64,000 nt of DNA from Penumbrarchaeum sp964445525 (GCA_964445525.1 CAYULA010000009.1:25030-89029); one strand, 5' to 3'; shown: positions 1-9,355, counted from the stretch's first letter. Numbers and translations: made by a program. Notes: generated by a model not told the origin, from the sequence alone.

Positions 1-1113
1 GACAGGTTCGAGGGATGGGCATACTGCAGAAATCCCATATTCGAACAGTTCGGATTCGATGACGACCATGTCCTGATAAGCGCCGACAAGCCCGTATCTA
101 TCGTTGCCGGGATACAATCCGACCAATGCTTCGTTCAGGTCCACGGAAAGGACGCAAGGGACTTCAGGTTCCCCTGTTTCGGGAAGATACTCGTGGAGGC
201 TCCTGAAGGTGCCACAATCGATCTGGAGGACCCTAACGGAAACCAGGGTTCCTACAAGGGAAAGTTGAGACCGGGGGAATCAAGGACATTCGATTTCAAG
301 GTCGCCTACAAACTGAGGAGATATTCATCCTTTGAATGGGCCACCCTGAGATCCAGCGATCCGGTCAATGTCTATACCTTCAGCAACAACAATTGGTATC
401 TGAATGAGGATAGAAAGAATATCTCTTCGGGGGAGGAGTATTTCACACGATCAAAGAAGATAACGGGTTTTTATTCTCACGGGTACGTGCCTTATCCGGC
501 GGCAACAGATTTCGATCTTCCCGTTACAGGAAGGGCATATCTTACCGTGGTTAATCTCGATAATGGAGAAAATGATGTCAAGATGGATTTCTCGGAGCTT
601 CTCATGCCTTACAAGAAAACGCTGGACCCTTTCGAATCGGTAACCATAGAATTCTCCGAGGATTCATACTATTACATGGACATGGTCATAAGGGACACGG
701 GATACACTCAGCCTCCGGAATGGACATTGAGGGACCCGGACAACCGCTTCAGGCTGGATTCCATACCCAGGATAGCCGTTGACCGGGGTCAAAGGGAGGA
801 GATATTCCTCTCCGAGGAAAATATCACAAAAGGTTCCAGGGTAAAGGTAAGTGCGGACCACAACGTCCTTGTTTTTATCAATTACGACCGGGACTACCTC
901 TATTCGGCGCAAGGTGTGGATCTGATACCGGGATTGACCCCTCCGACGTTCAGGGGACTGCCGGACCCGATTGCCATCGTTGTGGTGGTTTCCGGGCTGA
1001 TCATAGCCCTGGACATGGTCATGGTGGCACACGGAAGCAGATCCATGATCGATATTTTTCTGCCGAGCGGCAGAGGATCAAAACGTAACGATTCAATGGA
1101 TGGGAAAAGGTGA
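1..1113 (+). CDS. C-terminally anchored surface protein, 5' end outside window
   Basis: The frame is open from base 1, so the gene begins upstream of the window; 370 codons are visible. A GTG at 193 could start a shorter product, but the same frame upstream reads as ordinary protein sequence, so I treat it as internal. Most of the visible protein is hydrophilic and rich in aromatic and Asp/Asn residues, as in extracellular domains. One hydrophobic segment near residues 321-345 (AIVVVVSGLIIALDMVMVA) is followed by a short basic tail ending in DGKR, which predicts a type I topology with the bulk outside. I do not recognise a family. The next gene follows immediately, so the two are probably co-transcribed. 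Confidence 0.7.
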   Translation, partial: DRFEGWAYCRNPIFEQFGFDDDHVLISADKPVSIVAGIQSDQCFVQVHGKDARDFRFPCFGKILVEAPEGATIDLEDPNGNQGSYKGKLRPGESRTFDFKVAYKLRRYSSFEWATLRSSDPVNVYTFSNNNWYLNEDRKNISSGEEYFTRSKKITGFYSHGYVPYPAATDFDLPVTGRAYLTVVNLDNGENDVKMDFSELLMPYKKTLDPFESVTIEFSEDSYYYMDMVIRDTGYTQPPEWTLRDPDNRFRLDSIPRIAVDRGQREEIFLSEENITKGSRVKVSADHNVLVFINYDRDYLYSAQGVDLIPGLTPPTFRGLPDPIAIVVVVSGLIIALDMVMVAHGSRSMIDIFLPSGRGSKRNDSMDGKR

Positions 1114-1117
1114 TAAT

Positions 1118-1720
1118 ATGGAGAAAAGCGAAGGTAGGGCGGACAACACCGGAAAACGGAAAAGCGGGATAACGGGAAAATCCTCTTCCGCAGGGAACAA
1201 TAAAAAACCGGTCTCAAAGAGCAATACCGTAACTGATGATGGCTCGTTCGAGAGGTACCGGTATCTGATCAGGATACTCAAGGGAGCTTTCCTGCCGGTC
1301 CTTTATGTGATCGTTTCAATTTTCATGCTCAGGAAGTACGTCTACGAGTTCACCAACTATTATCAATATGATGTACTGATGATTCTTGCGGGGGTTCTCG
1401 TCGGACTGTTTGCCATGTCCGGAATGACCGTTTTCAATATCCTAAGGGCAAAGGATGGAAAGAAGGAAGGAGTGGAGATAAACAACACGTTGATAATAGC
1501 AGTCTATTTACCCCTGATCCTTATTCTCGTGATTCTTGCGCTGGTATTCGGTCTGTCCACTGTCTGGCAGTTCAGTATCGGTTTCTTTGTTACCTCAATA
1601 ATACCTCCGCTGATAGTATTGCTCGGAGAGGTTACTTCCAGAGGTAAATTCTACGTTCTGGAAAGTGAGAAACCGAAGAAAATGCTGAAACTTGTTCTGG
1701 TCCCCAATCCGCCGGAGTGA
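1118..1720 (+). CDS. Small four-helix membrane protein
   Basis: A 200-residue protein. I chose the ATG at 1118 over the one at 1100 because GGTGATAAT lies directly before it and the shorter form does not overlap the upstream gene. The first 45 residues are charged and rich in Lys, Ser and Gly and look disordered and cytoplasmic. Four hydrophobic segments follow: FLPVLYVIVSIFML, a second around LMILAGVLVGLFAM, a third around LILILVILALVFGL, and a last around SIIPPLIVLLGEV. The tail is short and basic. No catalytic motif was seen. Its position directly after an anchored surface protein suggests a membrane partner for it, but that is inference. Confidence 0.65.
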   Translation: MEKSEGRADNTGKRKSGITGKSSSAGNNKKPVSKSNTVTDDGSFERYRYLIRILKGAFLPVLYVIVSIFMLRKYVYEFTNYYQYDVLMILAGVLVGLFAMSGMTVFNILRAKDGKKEGVEINNTLIIAVYLPLILILVILALVFGLSTVWQFSIGFFVTSIIPPLIVLLGEVTSRGKFYVLESEKPKKMLKLVLVPNPPE

Positions 1721-1726
1721 CTCTAA

Positions 1727-2806
1727 TTGACGGGAAACTCCATTGGCAGGATATTCAGGATAACCACCTGGGGGGAATCCCACGGACCCGCACTGGGTTG
1801 CGTGATCGACGGATGCCCCGCCGGTATCGAGATCAAACGAAAACATATCCGAAAGGAGCTTGCCAGGGATACGCCCTATCCTGAACTTTCCAGAAGATTG
1901 GAGGACAATGATTTCGAGATACTCGGCGGAATATTCAAAGACCTGACCACGGGAAATCCCATATCCATAATAATCAGGAACAGGAACGTTAGAAGCGGGG
2001 ATTACAGAGATCTGAAAGATACCCCGAGACCGGGTCATGCGGATATAACCTACAGGCAGAAATTCGGCCACGTGGATTGGAGGGGAGGATCAAGGGCCAG
2101 CGGCAGGACATGGGCCGCCGTTATTGCAGCCGGTGCAGTTGCAAAAAGGATCTGTGAAATGGAGAATATATCATTCAAAAGCAAAATATTGGAGATGGAC
2201 GGAAAGAAGCTTACCAGGAAAAATCTGAAAGGAGAAATGGCAACCATATCCGAAAGCTGCAAAAAAGAAGGAGACTCCTCCGGCGGAATGATCGAATGCA
2301 GGATCCTTGATCTTCCTGCGGGACTCGGAGTCCCCGCTTTCAACAAATTCAACTCCGACCTCGGAGGGGCGATCCTATCCATTCCCGGAATAAAATCCTT
2401 CGAGATAGGGGCCGGGGTCAAATCGGCTTCCATGAGAGGTTCCCGTTTCAATGATCCCATCGTTCAAAATGATGGAAAGATATCCTATTCAACCAACAAT
2501 GCCGGGGGTGTGCTTGGAGGAATAACAACCGGAGCGGAGGTGGTTTTCAGGGCGGCCGTGAAACCCACACCTTCCATAATTTCGCCCCAGATGACCGTGA
2601 ACCTCTCGAATATGGAGGAAACCATAATCGAGACAAAGGGCAGATTCGACGTCAACTATACACCGAGAGTCCTCGTTATTGCGGAAGCGCTCTCTGCTAT
2701 AATCACAGCAGATCATCTGATGCTCTCCGGCAGGGTCTCTCCCGAATCGACCATAGGTTTCGATGAGAGACCGGGGTTCGGATCGAAATCAAAGGGGGGC
2801 AATTAA
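1727..2806 (+). CDS. aroC: Chorismate synthase
   Basis: Last enzyme of the shikimate pathway: it converts 5-enolpyruvylshikimate-3-phosphate to chorismate using reduced FMN. The 359-residue length is typical. The N-terminus (SIGRIFRITTWGESHG) matches the family's N-terminal signature, and the RPGHAD, FGHVDWRGGSRASGR and AAGAVAKR segments follow in the normal order. The segment after RASGR reads TWAAVIA, where the family usually has an ET pair, a small deviation. The start is a TTG at 1727, placed by homology at the conserved Met-x-Gly-Asn N-terminus and preceded by GGAGTG at 1713-1718. The stop TAATG overlaps the next start by one base. It heads a cluster holding most of the shikimate pathway. 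Confidence 0.95.
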   Translation: MTGNSIGRIFRITTWGESHGPALGCVIDGCPAGIEIKRKHIRKELARDTPYPELSRRLEDNDFEILGGIFKDLTTGNPISIIIRNRNVRSGDYRDLKDTPRPGHADITYRQKFGHVDWRGGSRASGRTWAAVIAAGAVAKRICEMENISFKSKILEMDGKKLTRKNLKGEMATISESCKKEGDSSGGMIECRILDLPAGLGVPAFNKFNSDLGGAILSIPGIKSFEIGAGVKSASMRGSRFNDPIVQNDGKISYSTNNAGGVLGGITTGAEVVFRAAVKPTPSIISPQMTVNLSNMEETIIETKGRFDVNYTPRVLVIAEALSAIITADHLMLSGRVSPESTIGFDERPGFGSKSKGGN

Positions 2807-4128
2807 TGAGTGTCCGGGCAGGCATGCTCAAGAGATATCCCGGACTCATCAAGTATGCAAACAGCGAAAGGATGGTCCTCAACAAGCTGAAAAAGGCCGT
2901 GAAATACGCTTTCAAAAGCCCCTTTTACAAAAAGAAACTGGAAAATGCAGGGATCAAACCGGACCAAATCAGATCGATAAAGGACTTCACAACCAGGGTT
3001 CCGCTCACCAGAAGGGAGGAACTGGTCGGTGCCGACCCCTACGATATGCTTGCGGTGGAGCCCGGAAGCAAATGCCTGCTCTATTCTCAGACCTCTGGTA
3101 CCACAGGAGGACACGTTCCGATCTGGGTGACCAGGGATGAACTTGAAAGGAGCGTGGAGATGGCCTACTGCCTGCCGGTCTTTCAGAAGCTGATGTCGCC
3201 CGAAGACAGGGTTGCCCTCTGCTATCCCTACACAAGGACATTGGCCGGCAGGACGGCGGACCTCATCAATCAGAAAGCCGGTGTGACGATCATTCCCATG
3301 GGAACCAGGAACAATCTCTATCCTCCCGATGTTGTGGCGGAAACCCTCCTGAAATTGAGGCCGACAATCCTCGGCGCTGCCGCTTCGGATGCTTTTTCCT
3401 ATGCCAATATCTTGATGGACCAGGGAAAGGATCCCAGGGATCTTGGTATCAGATTGATCATTTCAGGTGCGGAACCCTGCGCGGACAACAGGGCAAAGGC
3501 CCTAGGAGAAATCTATGGTGCAAAGGTCCTCTCGCTGCTGGGTCAAAATGAGGTGGGAATGGCGATACCCTGCGAGATGAATGTACTGCATCTACCCTCA
3601 TTTGTAATGTTCACCGAAATTTACCACGATGACGGATCGGAGGCCCTGCCGGGGGAGAAAGCCAATTCGGTGGTGACCCCCACCTGGAGGGAAGCTCAGC
3701 CCATACTCAGGTACGAAACCGGCGACGTGATCCGGATTCTGGAAGAACCCTGCAAATGCGGTCTGGAGCTTCCCACAATAGAGATCCTCGGAAGGAGGAG
3801 GACCTCTTTGAATATCTCGGGAAGGGAGATATACCCTATCGAGCTGGAAGATGTACTTTACAGGTCCAGCTTGAACGGCGTCTGGTACAAGATAATCGTG
3901 GGTAAGGACTCAATCAAGGTCGTTGCCGAACACAGGGACCCCGGCACTTACAGGGAGATGGGAGAAGAGATATCCGCCAATTTCGAAAGGAACCTCAAGA
4001 TAAGGACCGAAACCGAGCTGGTTCCTCCCGGCTCACTTTACGATTACAGGAGCATCAGAGAGGGCAAACCGCTATCCAGGGTGATTGACAATGTATCAGG
4101 TGGAGAACAGATTATCGAAGGAGCATGA
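2806..4128 (+). CDS. PaaK-like adenylate-forming enzyme (probable aryl-CoA ligase)
   Basis: A 440-residue member of the ANL adenylating superfamily, closest in length and layout to phenylacetate-CoA ligase. Visible motifs are the phosphate-binding loop TSGTTGG (residues 96-102), the YETGDV segment near residue 304, and the hinge/C-terminal region GRRRTSLNISGREIYP near 332. Such enzymes activate a carboxylate as an acyl-adenylate and usually pass it to CoA. Its start overlaps the chorismate synthase stop (TAATG), with AAGGGGGG just upstream. Sitting inside a shikimate operon and directly before a UbiA prenyltransferase, it may activate an aromatic acid derived from chorismate; the substrate cannot be read from the sequence. 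A CapK/PaaK-like role in surface polymer synthesis is the main alternative. Confidence 0.8.
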   Translation: MSVRAGMLKRYPGLIKYANSERMVLNKLKKAVKYAFKSPFYKKKLENAGIKPDQIRSIKDFTTRVPLTRREELVGADPYDMLAVEPGSKCLLYSQTSGTTGGHVPIWVTRDELERSVEMAYCLPVFQKLMSPEDRVALCYPYTRTLAGRTADLINQKAGVTIIPMGTRNNLYPPDVVAETLLKLRPTILGAAASDAFSYANILMDQGKDPRDLGIRLIISGAEPCADNRAKALGEIYGAKVLSLLGQNEVGMAIPCEMNVLHLPSFVMFTEIYHDDGSEALPGEKANSVVTPTWREAQPILRYETGDVIRILEEPCKCGLELPTIEILGRRRTSLNISGREIYPIELEDVLYRSSLNGVWYKIIVGKDSIKVVAEHRDPGTYREMGEEISANFERNLKIRTETELVPPGSLYDYRSIREGKPLSRVIDNVSGGEQIIEGA

Positions 4129-5065
4129 GCTCCTGGCTGAAAGAAAACCGCTGACTGGCTTCCTGAATGCAGTAAAAGGACATTTCATGCTCATGAGGCC
4201 AGTCCAGCTGATCTGGCTGGATGTATTTCTGGGATTTGCCACTTATGCGGTGATTGTACAGCAGGTTCCTACCTGGCATTTTCTGCTCTTCATATTATGC
4301 TCTCTACTTTCCGATGCGGGGGCTTGCACCCTGAACGATATCGGCGATGTTACATCGGACAGGCTCAGCACGGAATCCTCGCGGAAGGACCGTCCGATGG
4401 TCACCGGAACCGTAGGAAAGAGAATGGCCATGGTCCAGGCGGTCTTGCTCTATTCGGCAGGCCTTCTCCTGGCCCTTTACCTGGGAGGTTATGTTTTCAT
4501 ATTCGCCCTGGCCCTTGTAATAATCTCCCATCAGTATTCCATGGGACCTCTGAAGATGAACGGACGTCCCATAATTTCCCAGCTCTTCTGGGTCGGATTC
4601 GCCCTTCTTTATTACTCGGCGGCAAGCGCATACATGATAAAATACGAGAGCGTACCCTGGGAGAACATTCTTAACGGTCTCTACTTCCTTGCCGTAATGG
4701 TCCTCTTCGTGGGATTGGCAGAGACCCTGGCAAAGGACCTCAGGGACCTCGATAACGACAGGGATTCCGGGAAAAAGACTACTTCGGTTTTTATAGGACC
4801 TGCCAAAGCCGCTGCGTTTTCATTCGGGCTATCCACAGTGGGAATCTCGCTTTGGGCGTATCCGTACTTCAATGTTTACGATACCCCCTGGCATCTTAGG
4901 ATCCCCATACTGGCGGTGGTCCTATCGTGGATCGGGATAAGCCTGTTTCTCTGCGGATCCATATTCAAGGGATACACAAAATCCAGAGCCAGGCAATTAC
5001 ACATCGGATACCTCCTGACCCTTACGGCGATTCTGACCCTTACTTATCTGGGAGGGGTAAGCTGA
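4091..5065 (+). CDS. UbiA-family prenyltransferase
   Basis: An integral membrane prenyltransferase of 324 residues from the ATG at 4091. It has the two Asp-rich Mg-diphosphate motifs of the family: NDIGDVTSD (near residues 82-90) and KDLRDLDNDRDSGKKTT (near 215-231). Between and after them lie about eight hydrophobic helices. The start is uncertain: a TTG at 4085 and a GTG at 4100 are in frame, and all overlap the end of the preceding gene. The enzyme transfers a polyprenyl chain to a soluble acceptor. Candidate reactions are digeranylgeranylglyceryl phosphate synthesis, which every archaeon needs, or prenylation of an aromatic ring. The shikimate-operon context favours an aromatic acceptor, but motifs alone do not decide. 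Confidence 0.85.
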   Translation: MYQVENRLSKEHELLAERKPLTGFLNAVKGHFMLMRPVQLIWLDVFLGFATYAVIVQQVPTWHFLLFILCSLLSDAGACTLNDIGDVTSDRLSTESSRKDRPMVTGTVGKRMAMVQAVLLYSAGLLLALYLGGYVFIFALALVIISHQYSMGPLKMNGRPIISQLFWVGFALLYYSAASAYMIKYESVPWENILNGLYFLAVMVLFVGLAETLAKDLRDLDNDRDSGKKTTSVFIGPAKAAAFSFGLSTVGISLWAYPYFNVYDTPWHLRIPILAVVLSWIGISLFLCGSIFKGYTKSRARQLHIGYLLTLTAILTLTYLGGVS

Positions 5066-5079
5066 GGAGGTGCTGAAGG

Positions 5080-5883
5080 ATGGACGGACACGAGATCAGG
5101 ATGAGGAGGATAATGGACATGGATTCGGGTATGTTCATACTCGTTCCCATGGATCACGGAGTCTCGATAGGTCCCGTGAAAGGGATAATCGATTTCAGGG
5201 ATGCCGTCAACAGAGTTCACGCGGGAGGTGCAACCGCTGTGGTCCTTCATAAGGGCCTGGTCAGCGGCGGAATGGCTGATTCGGGTGGAAGATTGGGATT
5301 GATAATGCATATCTCCGCAAGCACCTGCAGTGGTCCTTCACCCGATTCCAAGGTACTGGTAGGCAGCGTCGAGGAGGCCATCATGGTCGGAGCCGATGCC
5401 GTCTCGGTTCATGTCAATGTGGGTGCGGAATCGGAAAGAGAGATGCTCTCGGACCTCGGTCTCATATCATCCCAATGCAGAAGGTGGAGGATTCCCCTTC
5501 TTGCAATGATCTACAACCGCGGCAAGAATGTGAAGGATCCTCTAGACCCCGAAGGGGTGGCCCATGCCGCAAGGATAGGGGCCGAACTGGGTGCGGATCT
5601 GATAAAGACCAGCTACACCGGGGATATCGATTCCTTCGGAGACGTCTGCCGGGGCTGTCCGGTCCCTGTCGTGATCGCGGGAGGACCCAGGATGGATACG
5701 GATCGTGAGGTTCTTGAGATGATAAGGGACTCCGTGAAGGCAGGAGGAAGGGGGATCTCCATCGGAAGGAACATCTTCCAGCACAAGGACCCTGCCGGAA
5801 TGGTCAGGGCCGTGAGGGGAATACTCGTTGAGGGAAGGGATGTCGAGGAATCGCTTGACTTGATCGGAGGCAGCGGTAAATGA
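5080..5883 (+). CDS. 2-amino-3,7-dideoxy-D-threo-hept-6-ulosonate (ADH) synthase
   Basis: First step of the alternative archaeal shikimate pathway: a class I aldolase that joins L-aspartate semialdehyde with a deoxy-ketohexose phosphate. The 267-residue length fits. MDHGVSIGP (residues 24-32), MIYNRG (143-148) and DLIKTSYTGD (173-182) carry the active site; Lys176 is the expected Schiff-base lysine. GGRGISIGRNIFQ (222-234) is the phosphate-binding end of the barrel. A strong Shine-Dalgarno sequence, GAGGAGGTG, sits seven bases before the ATG. Its stop overlaps the next gene (ATGA). A fructose-bisphosphate aldolase function is possible for this family, but the neighbouring DHQ synthase II gene makes ADH synthase far more likely. 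Confidence 0.92.
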   Translation: MDGHEIRMRRIMDMDSGMFILVPMDHGVSIGPVKGIIDFRDAVNRVHAGGATAVVLHKGLVSGGMADSGGRLGLIMHISASTCSGPSPDSKVLVGSVEEAIMVGADAVSVHVNVGAESEREMLSDLGLISSQCRRWRIPLLAMIYNRGKNVKDPLDPEGVAHAARIGAELGADLIKTSYTGDIDSFGDVCRGCPVPVVIAGGPRMDTDREVLEMIRDSVKAGGRGISIGRNIFQHKDPAGMVRAVRGILVEGRDVEESLDLIGGSGK

Positions 5884-6911
5884 AAAAACTCCTCTGGGTC
5901 AGGGCCGATCTTGACGAGGATCCGGAAGTCAGAAAGAGAATCTTCACCACATCTCTTGAAAATGACATCAAAGATATCATTGTCAGGTCTGAGGACCTCG
6001 AAAGATTTTCCAGGATCGGAATCGTGGATGCGATCGAATCCAGGGATGGGAATTTGATCAAAAACGGTTCCACGGTAGCCCGGATCACCATAGAAGGAAG
6101 CGATGATCAGAAAAGAGCTGCAAAGATAGCGGAGAAATCGGATACGGTTCTGATTTCCACGAAGGATTGGAAGGTGATACCAGTTGAAAACCTGATAGCC
6201 GCTTTCCGTGAAAAGGATGCTTCCCTTATGACCGTTGTGAAAAACTCCAAGGAGGCGGGTCTATTCCTCGAAACCCTCGAGAAAGGTGTCGATGGGGTGG
6301 TTCTTGAACCGGGAAACCCAGACGAGATAATCAAAACAAAAAAGATATTGGATGGACTGCAAGAAAAGAAGATGGGATTGGCGGAGGCAGAGGTGGTTTC
6401 CATTGTATCAATAGGAACGGGGGACAGGGTATGCATCGACACCTGTTCCATGCTGGGGATCGGAGAGGGAATTCTTGTGGGATCAAAATCATCCGGCCTT
6501 TTCCTGGTGCATTCCGAATCCCCGGAATCTGAATACGTAGATTCAAGGCCGTTCAGGGTTAATGCAGGTCCAGTTCATTCATACGCATTGGCTCCCGCAG
6601 GCAGAACCAGGTATCTTTCTGACCTCAGGGTGGGTGATTCGATTCTTGCCGTGGACAAGGACGGAAACACCAGATCGGTGGTAATAGGCAGATTGAAGAT
6701 CGAAAGGAGGCCTCTTCTTCTCTTGAAAGCAAGAAACGAGGGTGTTACCTACAATATAATACTTCAAAACGCGGAAACGATAAGACTCGTTTCCGGAGGA
6801 GAACCCGTTTCCATTGTTGACTTGAAGGAGGGGGACAGGATACTGATGTGGCTCGATGACGGAGGCAGGCATTTCGGGTTGAAGGTTGACGAGACAATTC
6901 TCGAGAGGTGA
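5880..6911 (+). CDS. 3-dehydroquinate synthase II
   Basis: Second step of the archaeal shikimate pathway: NAD-dependent oxidative deamination and cyclisation of ADH to 3-dehydroquinate. This family is unrelated to bacterial AroB. The 343-residue length and the pattern (KLLWVRAD start, VVSIGTGDRVCIDTCSML near residue 180, FLVHSES, RPFRVNAGPVHSY, and a C-terminal segment with NAETIRLV) match the archaeal type. The ATG overlaps the stop of the ADH synthase gene by four bases, so the two are translationally coupled. Eleven bases separate it from aroD. Confidence 0.93.
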   Translation: MKKLLWVRADLDEDPEVRKRIFTTSLENDIKDIIVRSEDLERFSRIGIVDAIESRDGNLIKNGSTVARITIEGSDDQKRAAKIAEKSDTVLISTKDWKVIPVENLIAAFREKDASLMTVVKNSKEAGLFLETLEKGVDGVVLEPGNPDEIIKTKKILDGLQEKKMGLAEAEVVSIVSIGTGDRVCIDTCSMLGIGEGILVGSKSSGLFLVHSESPESEYVDSRPFRVNAGPVHSYALAPAGRTRYLSDLRVGDSILAVDKDGNTRSVVIGRLKIERRPLLLLKARNEGVTYNIILQNAETIRLVSGGEPVSIVDLKEGDRILMWLDDGGRHFGLKVDETILER

Positions 6912-6921
6912 TTAAGAGGTT

Positions 6922-7623
6922 ATGACCGAGATCTGCATTACATTGACGAAAAGAACCATCGAGGAGGATCTGGAAACGGTGGAAAGATGCATATCTTCTG
7001 GAGCCGATATGGTTGAACTCAGATTGGATGAACTGGATGATCCCTATACCGGCAGGGATTTCCCCGTCAGGGAATCGGGGTTGAAGACCGTTATGACCCT
7101 GAGGCCGAAATGGGAAGGGGGAAGTTTCAATGGCAGAGAAATCGAGAGAATGTCACTGCTTCACGATTGCATCGATCTTCAGCCCGATTACATTGATATC
7201 GAGGCGGGAACGGATGAAGAATTACTTGCGGGGATCCTGGACCATGCCAGGAAGAATGGAGTGGGGGCGATCATTTCATTCCATCAATTCGATGGAAGCC
7301 CCGATCTCGATCTGATTTGTAATAAAATGAAATCGATGAAGGGTTACGGCGCCGATATCGTAAAGATGGCATATTCCTGCTCCGGATTTCATGATTCCAT
7401 GGTCCTTTTGAAAGCAGGTCTTAAATTCTGGGAAACGGGTATCGATCATTCGATCACGGGAATGGGGCCTTTCGGCCATATCGTTCGAATGCTGGCGCCT
7501 GCGATCGGCTGCAAGATAGCATATGCCTGCCTTGACAGCCCGGATGTGGAGGGACAGGTATGCGCGGGGGACCTGAAGGTGATATGGAAGGTTCTTTCAG
7601 AGGGGGAATTCCATGGGAACTGA
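6922..7623 (+). CDS. aroD: 3-dehydroquinate dehydratase, type I
   Basis: Converts 3-dehydroquinate to 3-dehydroshikimate through a Schiff base. The 233-residue length is normal for the type I class I aldolase fold. Visible active-site elements are VELRLDELDD (31-40), His121 in ISFHQFDGSP, and the Schiff-base lysine Lys148 in DIVKMA. The start ATG at 6922 follows AAGAGG. The end of the gene overlaps the start of aroE by 11 bases, consistent with a single operon. Confidence 0.94.
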   Translation: MTEICITLTKRTIEEDLETVERCISSGADMVELRLDELDDPYTGRDFPVRESGLKTVMTLRPKWEGGSFNGREIERMSLLHDCIDLQPDYIDIEAGTDEELLAGILDHARKNGVGAIISFHQFDGSPDLDLICNKMKSMKGYGADIVKMAYSCSGFHDSMVLLKAGLKFWETGIDHSITGMGPFGHIVRMLAPAIGCKIAYACLDSPDVEGQVCAGDLKVIWKVLSEGEFHGN

Positions 7624-8476
7624 AAGAATAGACGGAAGGACCAGATTATGCGCGATAATCGGTGATCCCGTATCCCATTCTCTCTCTCCCACCATGCACA
7701 ATGCAGCGTTCAAGGCACAGGATTTGAACATCTTTTACGCGGCCTTCAATGTAAACAGAAATGGTCTGGGTGCGGCGGTATCCGGTGCCAGGGAGATGAA
7801 TTTTCTCGGATTCAATGTCACCATTCCACACAAGGTTGCGGTGATGGATCATCTTGATGATATCGATGAAAAAGCTCTCATGATAGGATCGGTCAATACG
7901 GTGGTAAATCGTGACGGGGAGCTCAAAGGATACAACACCGATTCTGCTGGCCTTATTGACGCGCTTGAGTCCTGTGGAGCCGTTCTGAATAGTGATTGTC
8001 GAGCATTGATAATCGGTTCCGGGGGTTCCGCGAGGACTGCCGGATTCGCCCTGGCGGGGAAAGGATTGGACCTGGTGATAATGAACAGGACCGCACGAAA
8101 AGCGGAAGACCTGGCAAAGCCCCTCTCGAAGGTAACAGACGTGGAAGCTGTGGGCCCCAATGTCAGCGAAGAGCAGCTAAAGGACATTTCTATTGTTGTC
8201 AACTGCACTCCGGTGGGAATGACCGGTGGACCTCCCGGGTCTCCCCTGAGAAAAGAGCTGATCCAGAAAGAAATGGTTGTAATGGATATGGTATATACCC
8301 CCATGTCCACTCCGCTGATATCCCTGGCTCTTGAAAAAGGGGCCAGGGTTATTCACGGATACAGGATGCTTGTCGGTCAGGGAGCAGCCTCTTATGAAAT
8401 CTGGACCGGGAGAAAAGCTCCCAGGGATCTTATGGAAAGTACCGTGATAGAACTGCTAGGGGGAGGAACCGGATAA
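7613..8476 (+). CDS. aroE: Shikimate dehydrogenase
   Basis: NADPH-dependent reduction of 3-dehydroshikimate to shikimate. The 287-residue protein shows the substrate-binding segment GDPVSHSLSPTMHN (17-30), the catalytic lysine in NVTIPHK (Lys74), the aspartate in YNTDSAG (Asp110), and a Rossmann loop IIGSGGSARTAGFAL near residue 129 followed by MNRT, which suits NADP. It overlaps aroD upstream and is followed after one base by the kinase gene. Confidence 0.95.
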   Translation: MGTERIDGRTRLCAIIGDPVSHSLSPTMHNAAFKAQDLNIFYAAFNVNRNGLGAAVSGAREMNFLGFNVTIPHKVAVMDHLDDIDEKALMIGSVNTVVNRDGELKGYNTDSAGLIDALESCGAVLNSDCRALIIGSGGSARTAGFALAGKGLDLVIMNRTARKAEDLAKPLSKVTDVEAVGPNVSEEQLKDISIVVNCTPVGMTGGPPGSPLRKELIQKEMVVMDMVYTPMSTPLISLALEKGARVIHGYRMLVGQGAASYEIWTGRKAPRDLMESTVIELLGGGTG

Positions 8477-8477
8477 A

Positions 8478-9341
8478 ATGTCAAATTTCGAGGAAGGTTC
8501 CGCTTACTGCCACGGGGCGGCCTCGATAGTGAACGGAATAATAACCGGCAAGGGCTCCTCGTTCGGAATCGGCCTGAGGACCGAAGCCAGGGTGAGGTTG
8601 ACAGATGATCCTGAAAGATTTGATGTGAGGATAATCAGTGATCCGGAGGAGAATCCCGACCTTGCCCTCCATTGCGTGAGATCCACCCTTGCCCGCTTCG
8701 GTCTGGAGGGCGAGTACGGTGCCGAAATAGTCACCACCTCCGATATTCCGATCTCCCGGGGCCTCAAAAGCAGCAGTGCCTCTGCAAACGCTGTGGTAAT
8801 GGCCGTACTCGATGCATTGGGTGAGGAACTGGACGATTTCACGGTGATAGGACTGGGCATAGAGGCTTCGCAGAAGGCAAAGGTTACGATCACAGGGGCA
8901 TTCGACGATGCCTGCGCTTCATATTTCGGGGGAGCGGTGGTGGCAGACAATTATGAAAGGATGATACTTTCCAGGTATGCCATGGACGAGGACCTCAGTG
9001 TACTGATCCATGTCCCGGAGAGGAAGATAAGGAAGCACAACCTCGACCTCGATAGAAGCGATGAGATAAGATCGGCCATCAAGAAAGCCTTCAATGCGGC
9101 ACTTCATGGTGATTACAGGACAGCAATGGTCATCAACGGTCTTTCCTACGGTTCCGCCATGGGAATCGACACCTCCGTAATGGTGAAGGCAATGGAATCG
9201 GGAGCTCTGTGTGCTAGCATAAGCGGAACGGGTCCTGCCACTGTTATACTTTGCAATGAGGCAAAGGAGGATGACCTGATCTCGTCCATGGGTGACTACA
9301 ACCTGATCAGGACCGGGATCAATAATGACAAATCCTCATGA
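8478..9341 (+). CDS. Shikimate kinase, archaeal GHMP type
   Basis: Phosphorylates shikimate at O3. Archaea use a GHMP-superfamily kinase unrelated to bacterial AroK. The 287-residue protein has the glycine/serine-rich ATP loop PISRGLKSSSASANAVV (91-107) and a C-terminal GHMP segment ISGTGPATV. Its start lies one base after the aroE stop. It is the last gene of the operon and meets a convergent gene 14 bases downstream. The operon has no gene for EPSP synthase, the step between this enzyme and chorismate synthase. Confidence 0.93.
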   Translation: MSNFEEGSAYCHGAASIVNGIITGKGSSFGIGLRTEARVRLTDDPERFDVRIISDPEENPDLALHCVRSTLARFGLEGEYGAEIVTTSDIPISRGLKSSSASANAVVMAVLDALGEELDDFTVIGLGIEASQKAKVTITGAFDDACASYFGGAVVADNYERMILSRYAMDEDLSVLIHVPERKIRKHNLDLDRSDEIRSAIKKAFNAALHGDYRTAMVINGLSYGSAMGIDTSVMVKAMESGALCASISGTGPATVILCNEAKEDDLISSMGDYNLIRTGINNDKSS

Positions 9342-9355
9342 GATCCCATCAAGAA

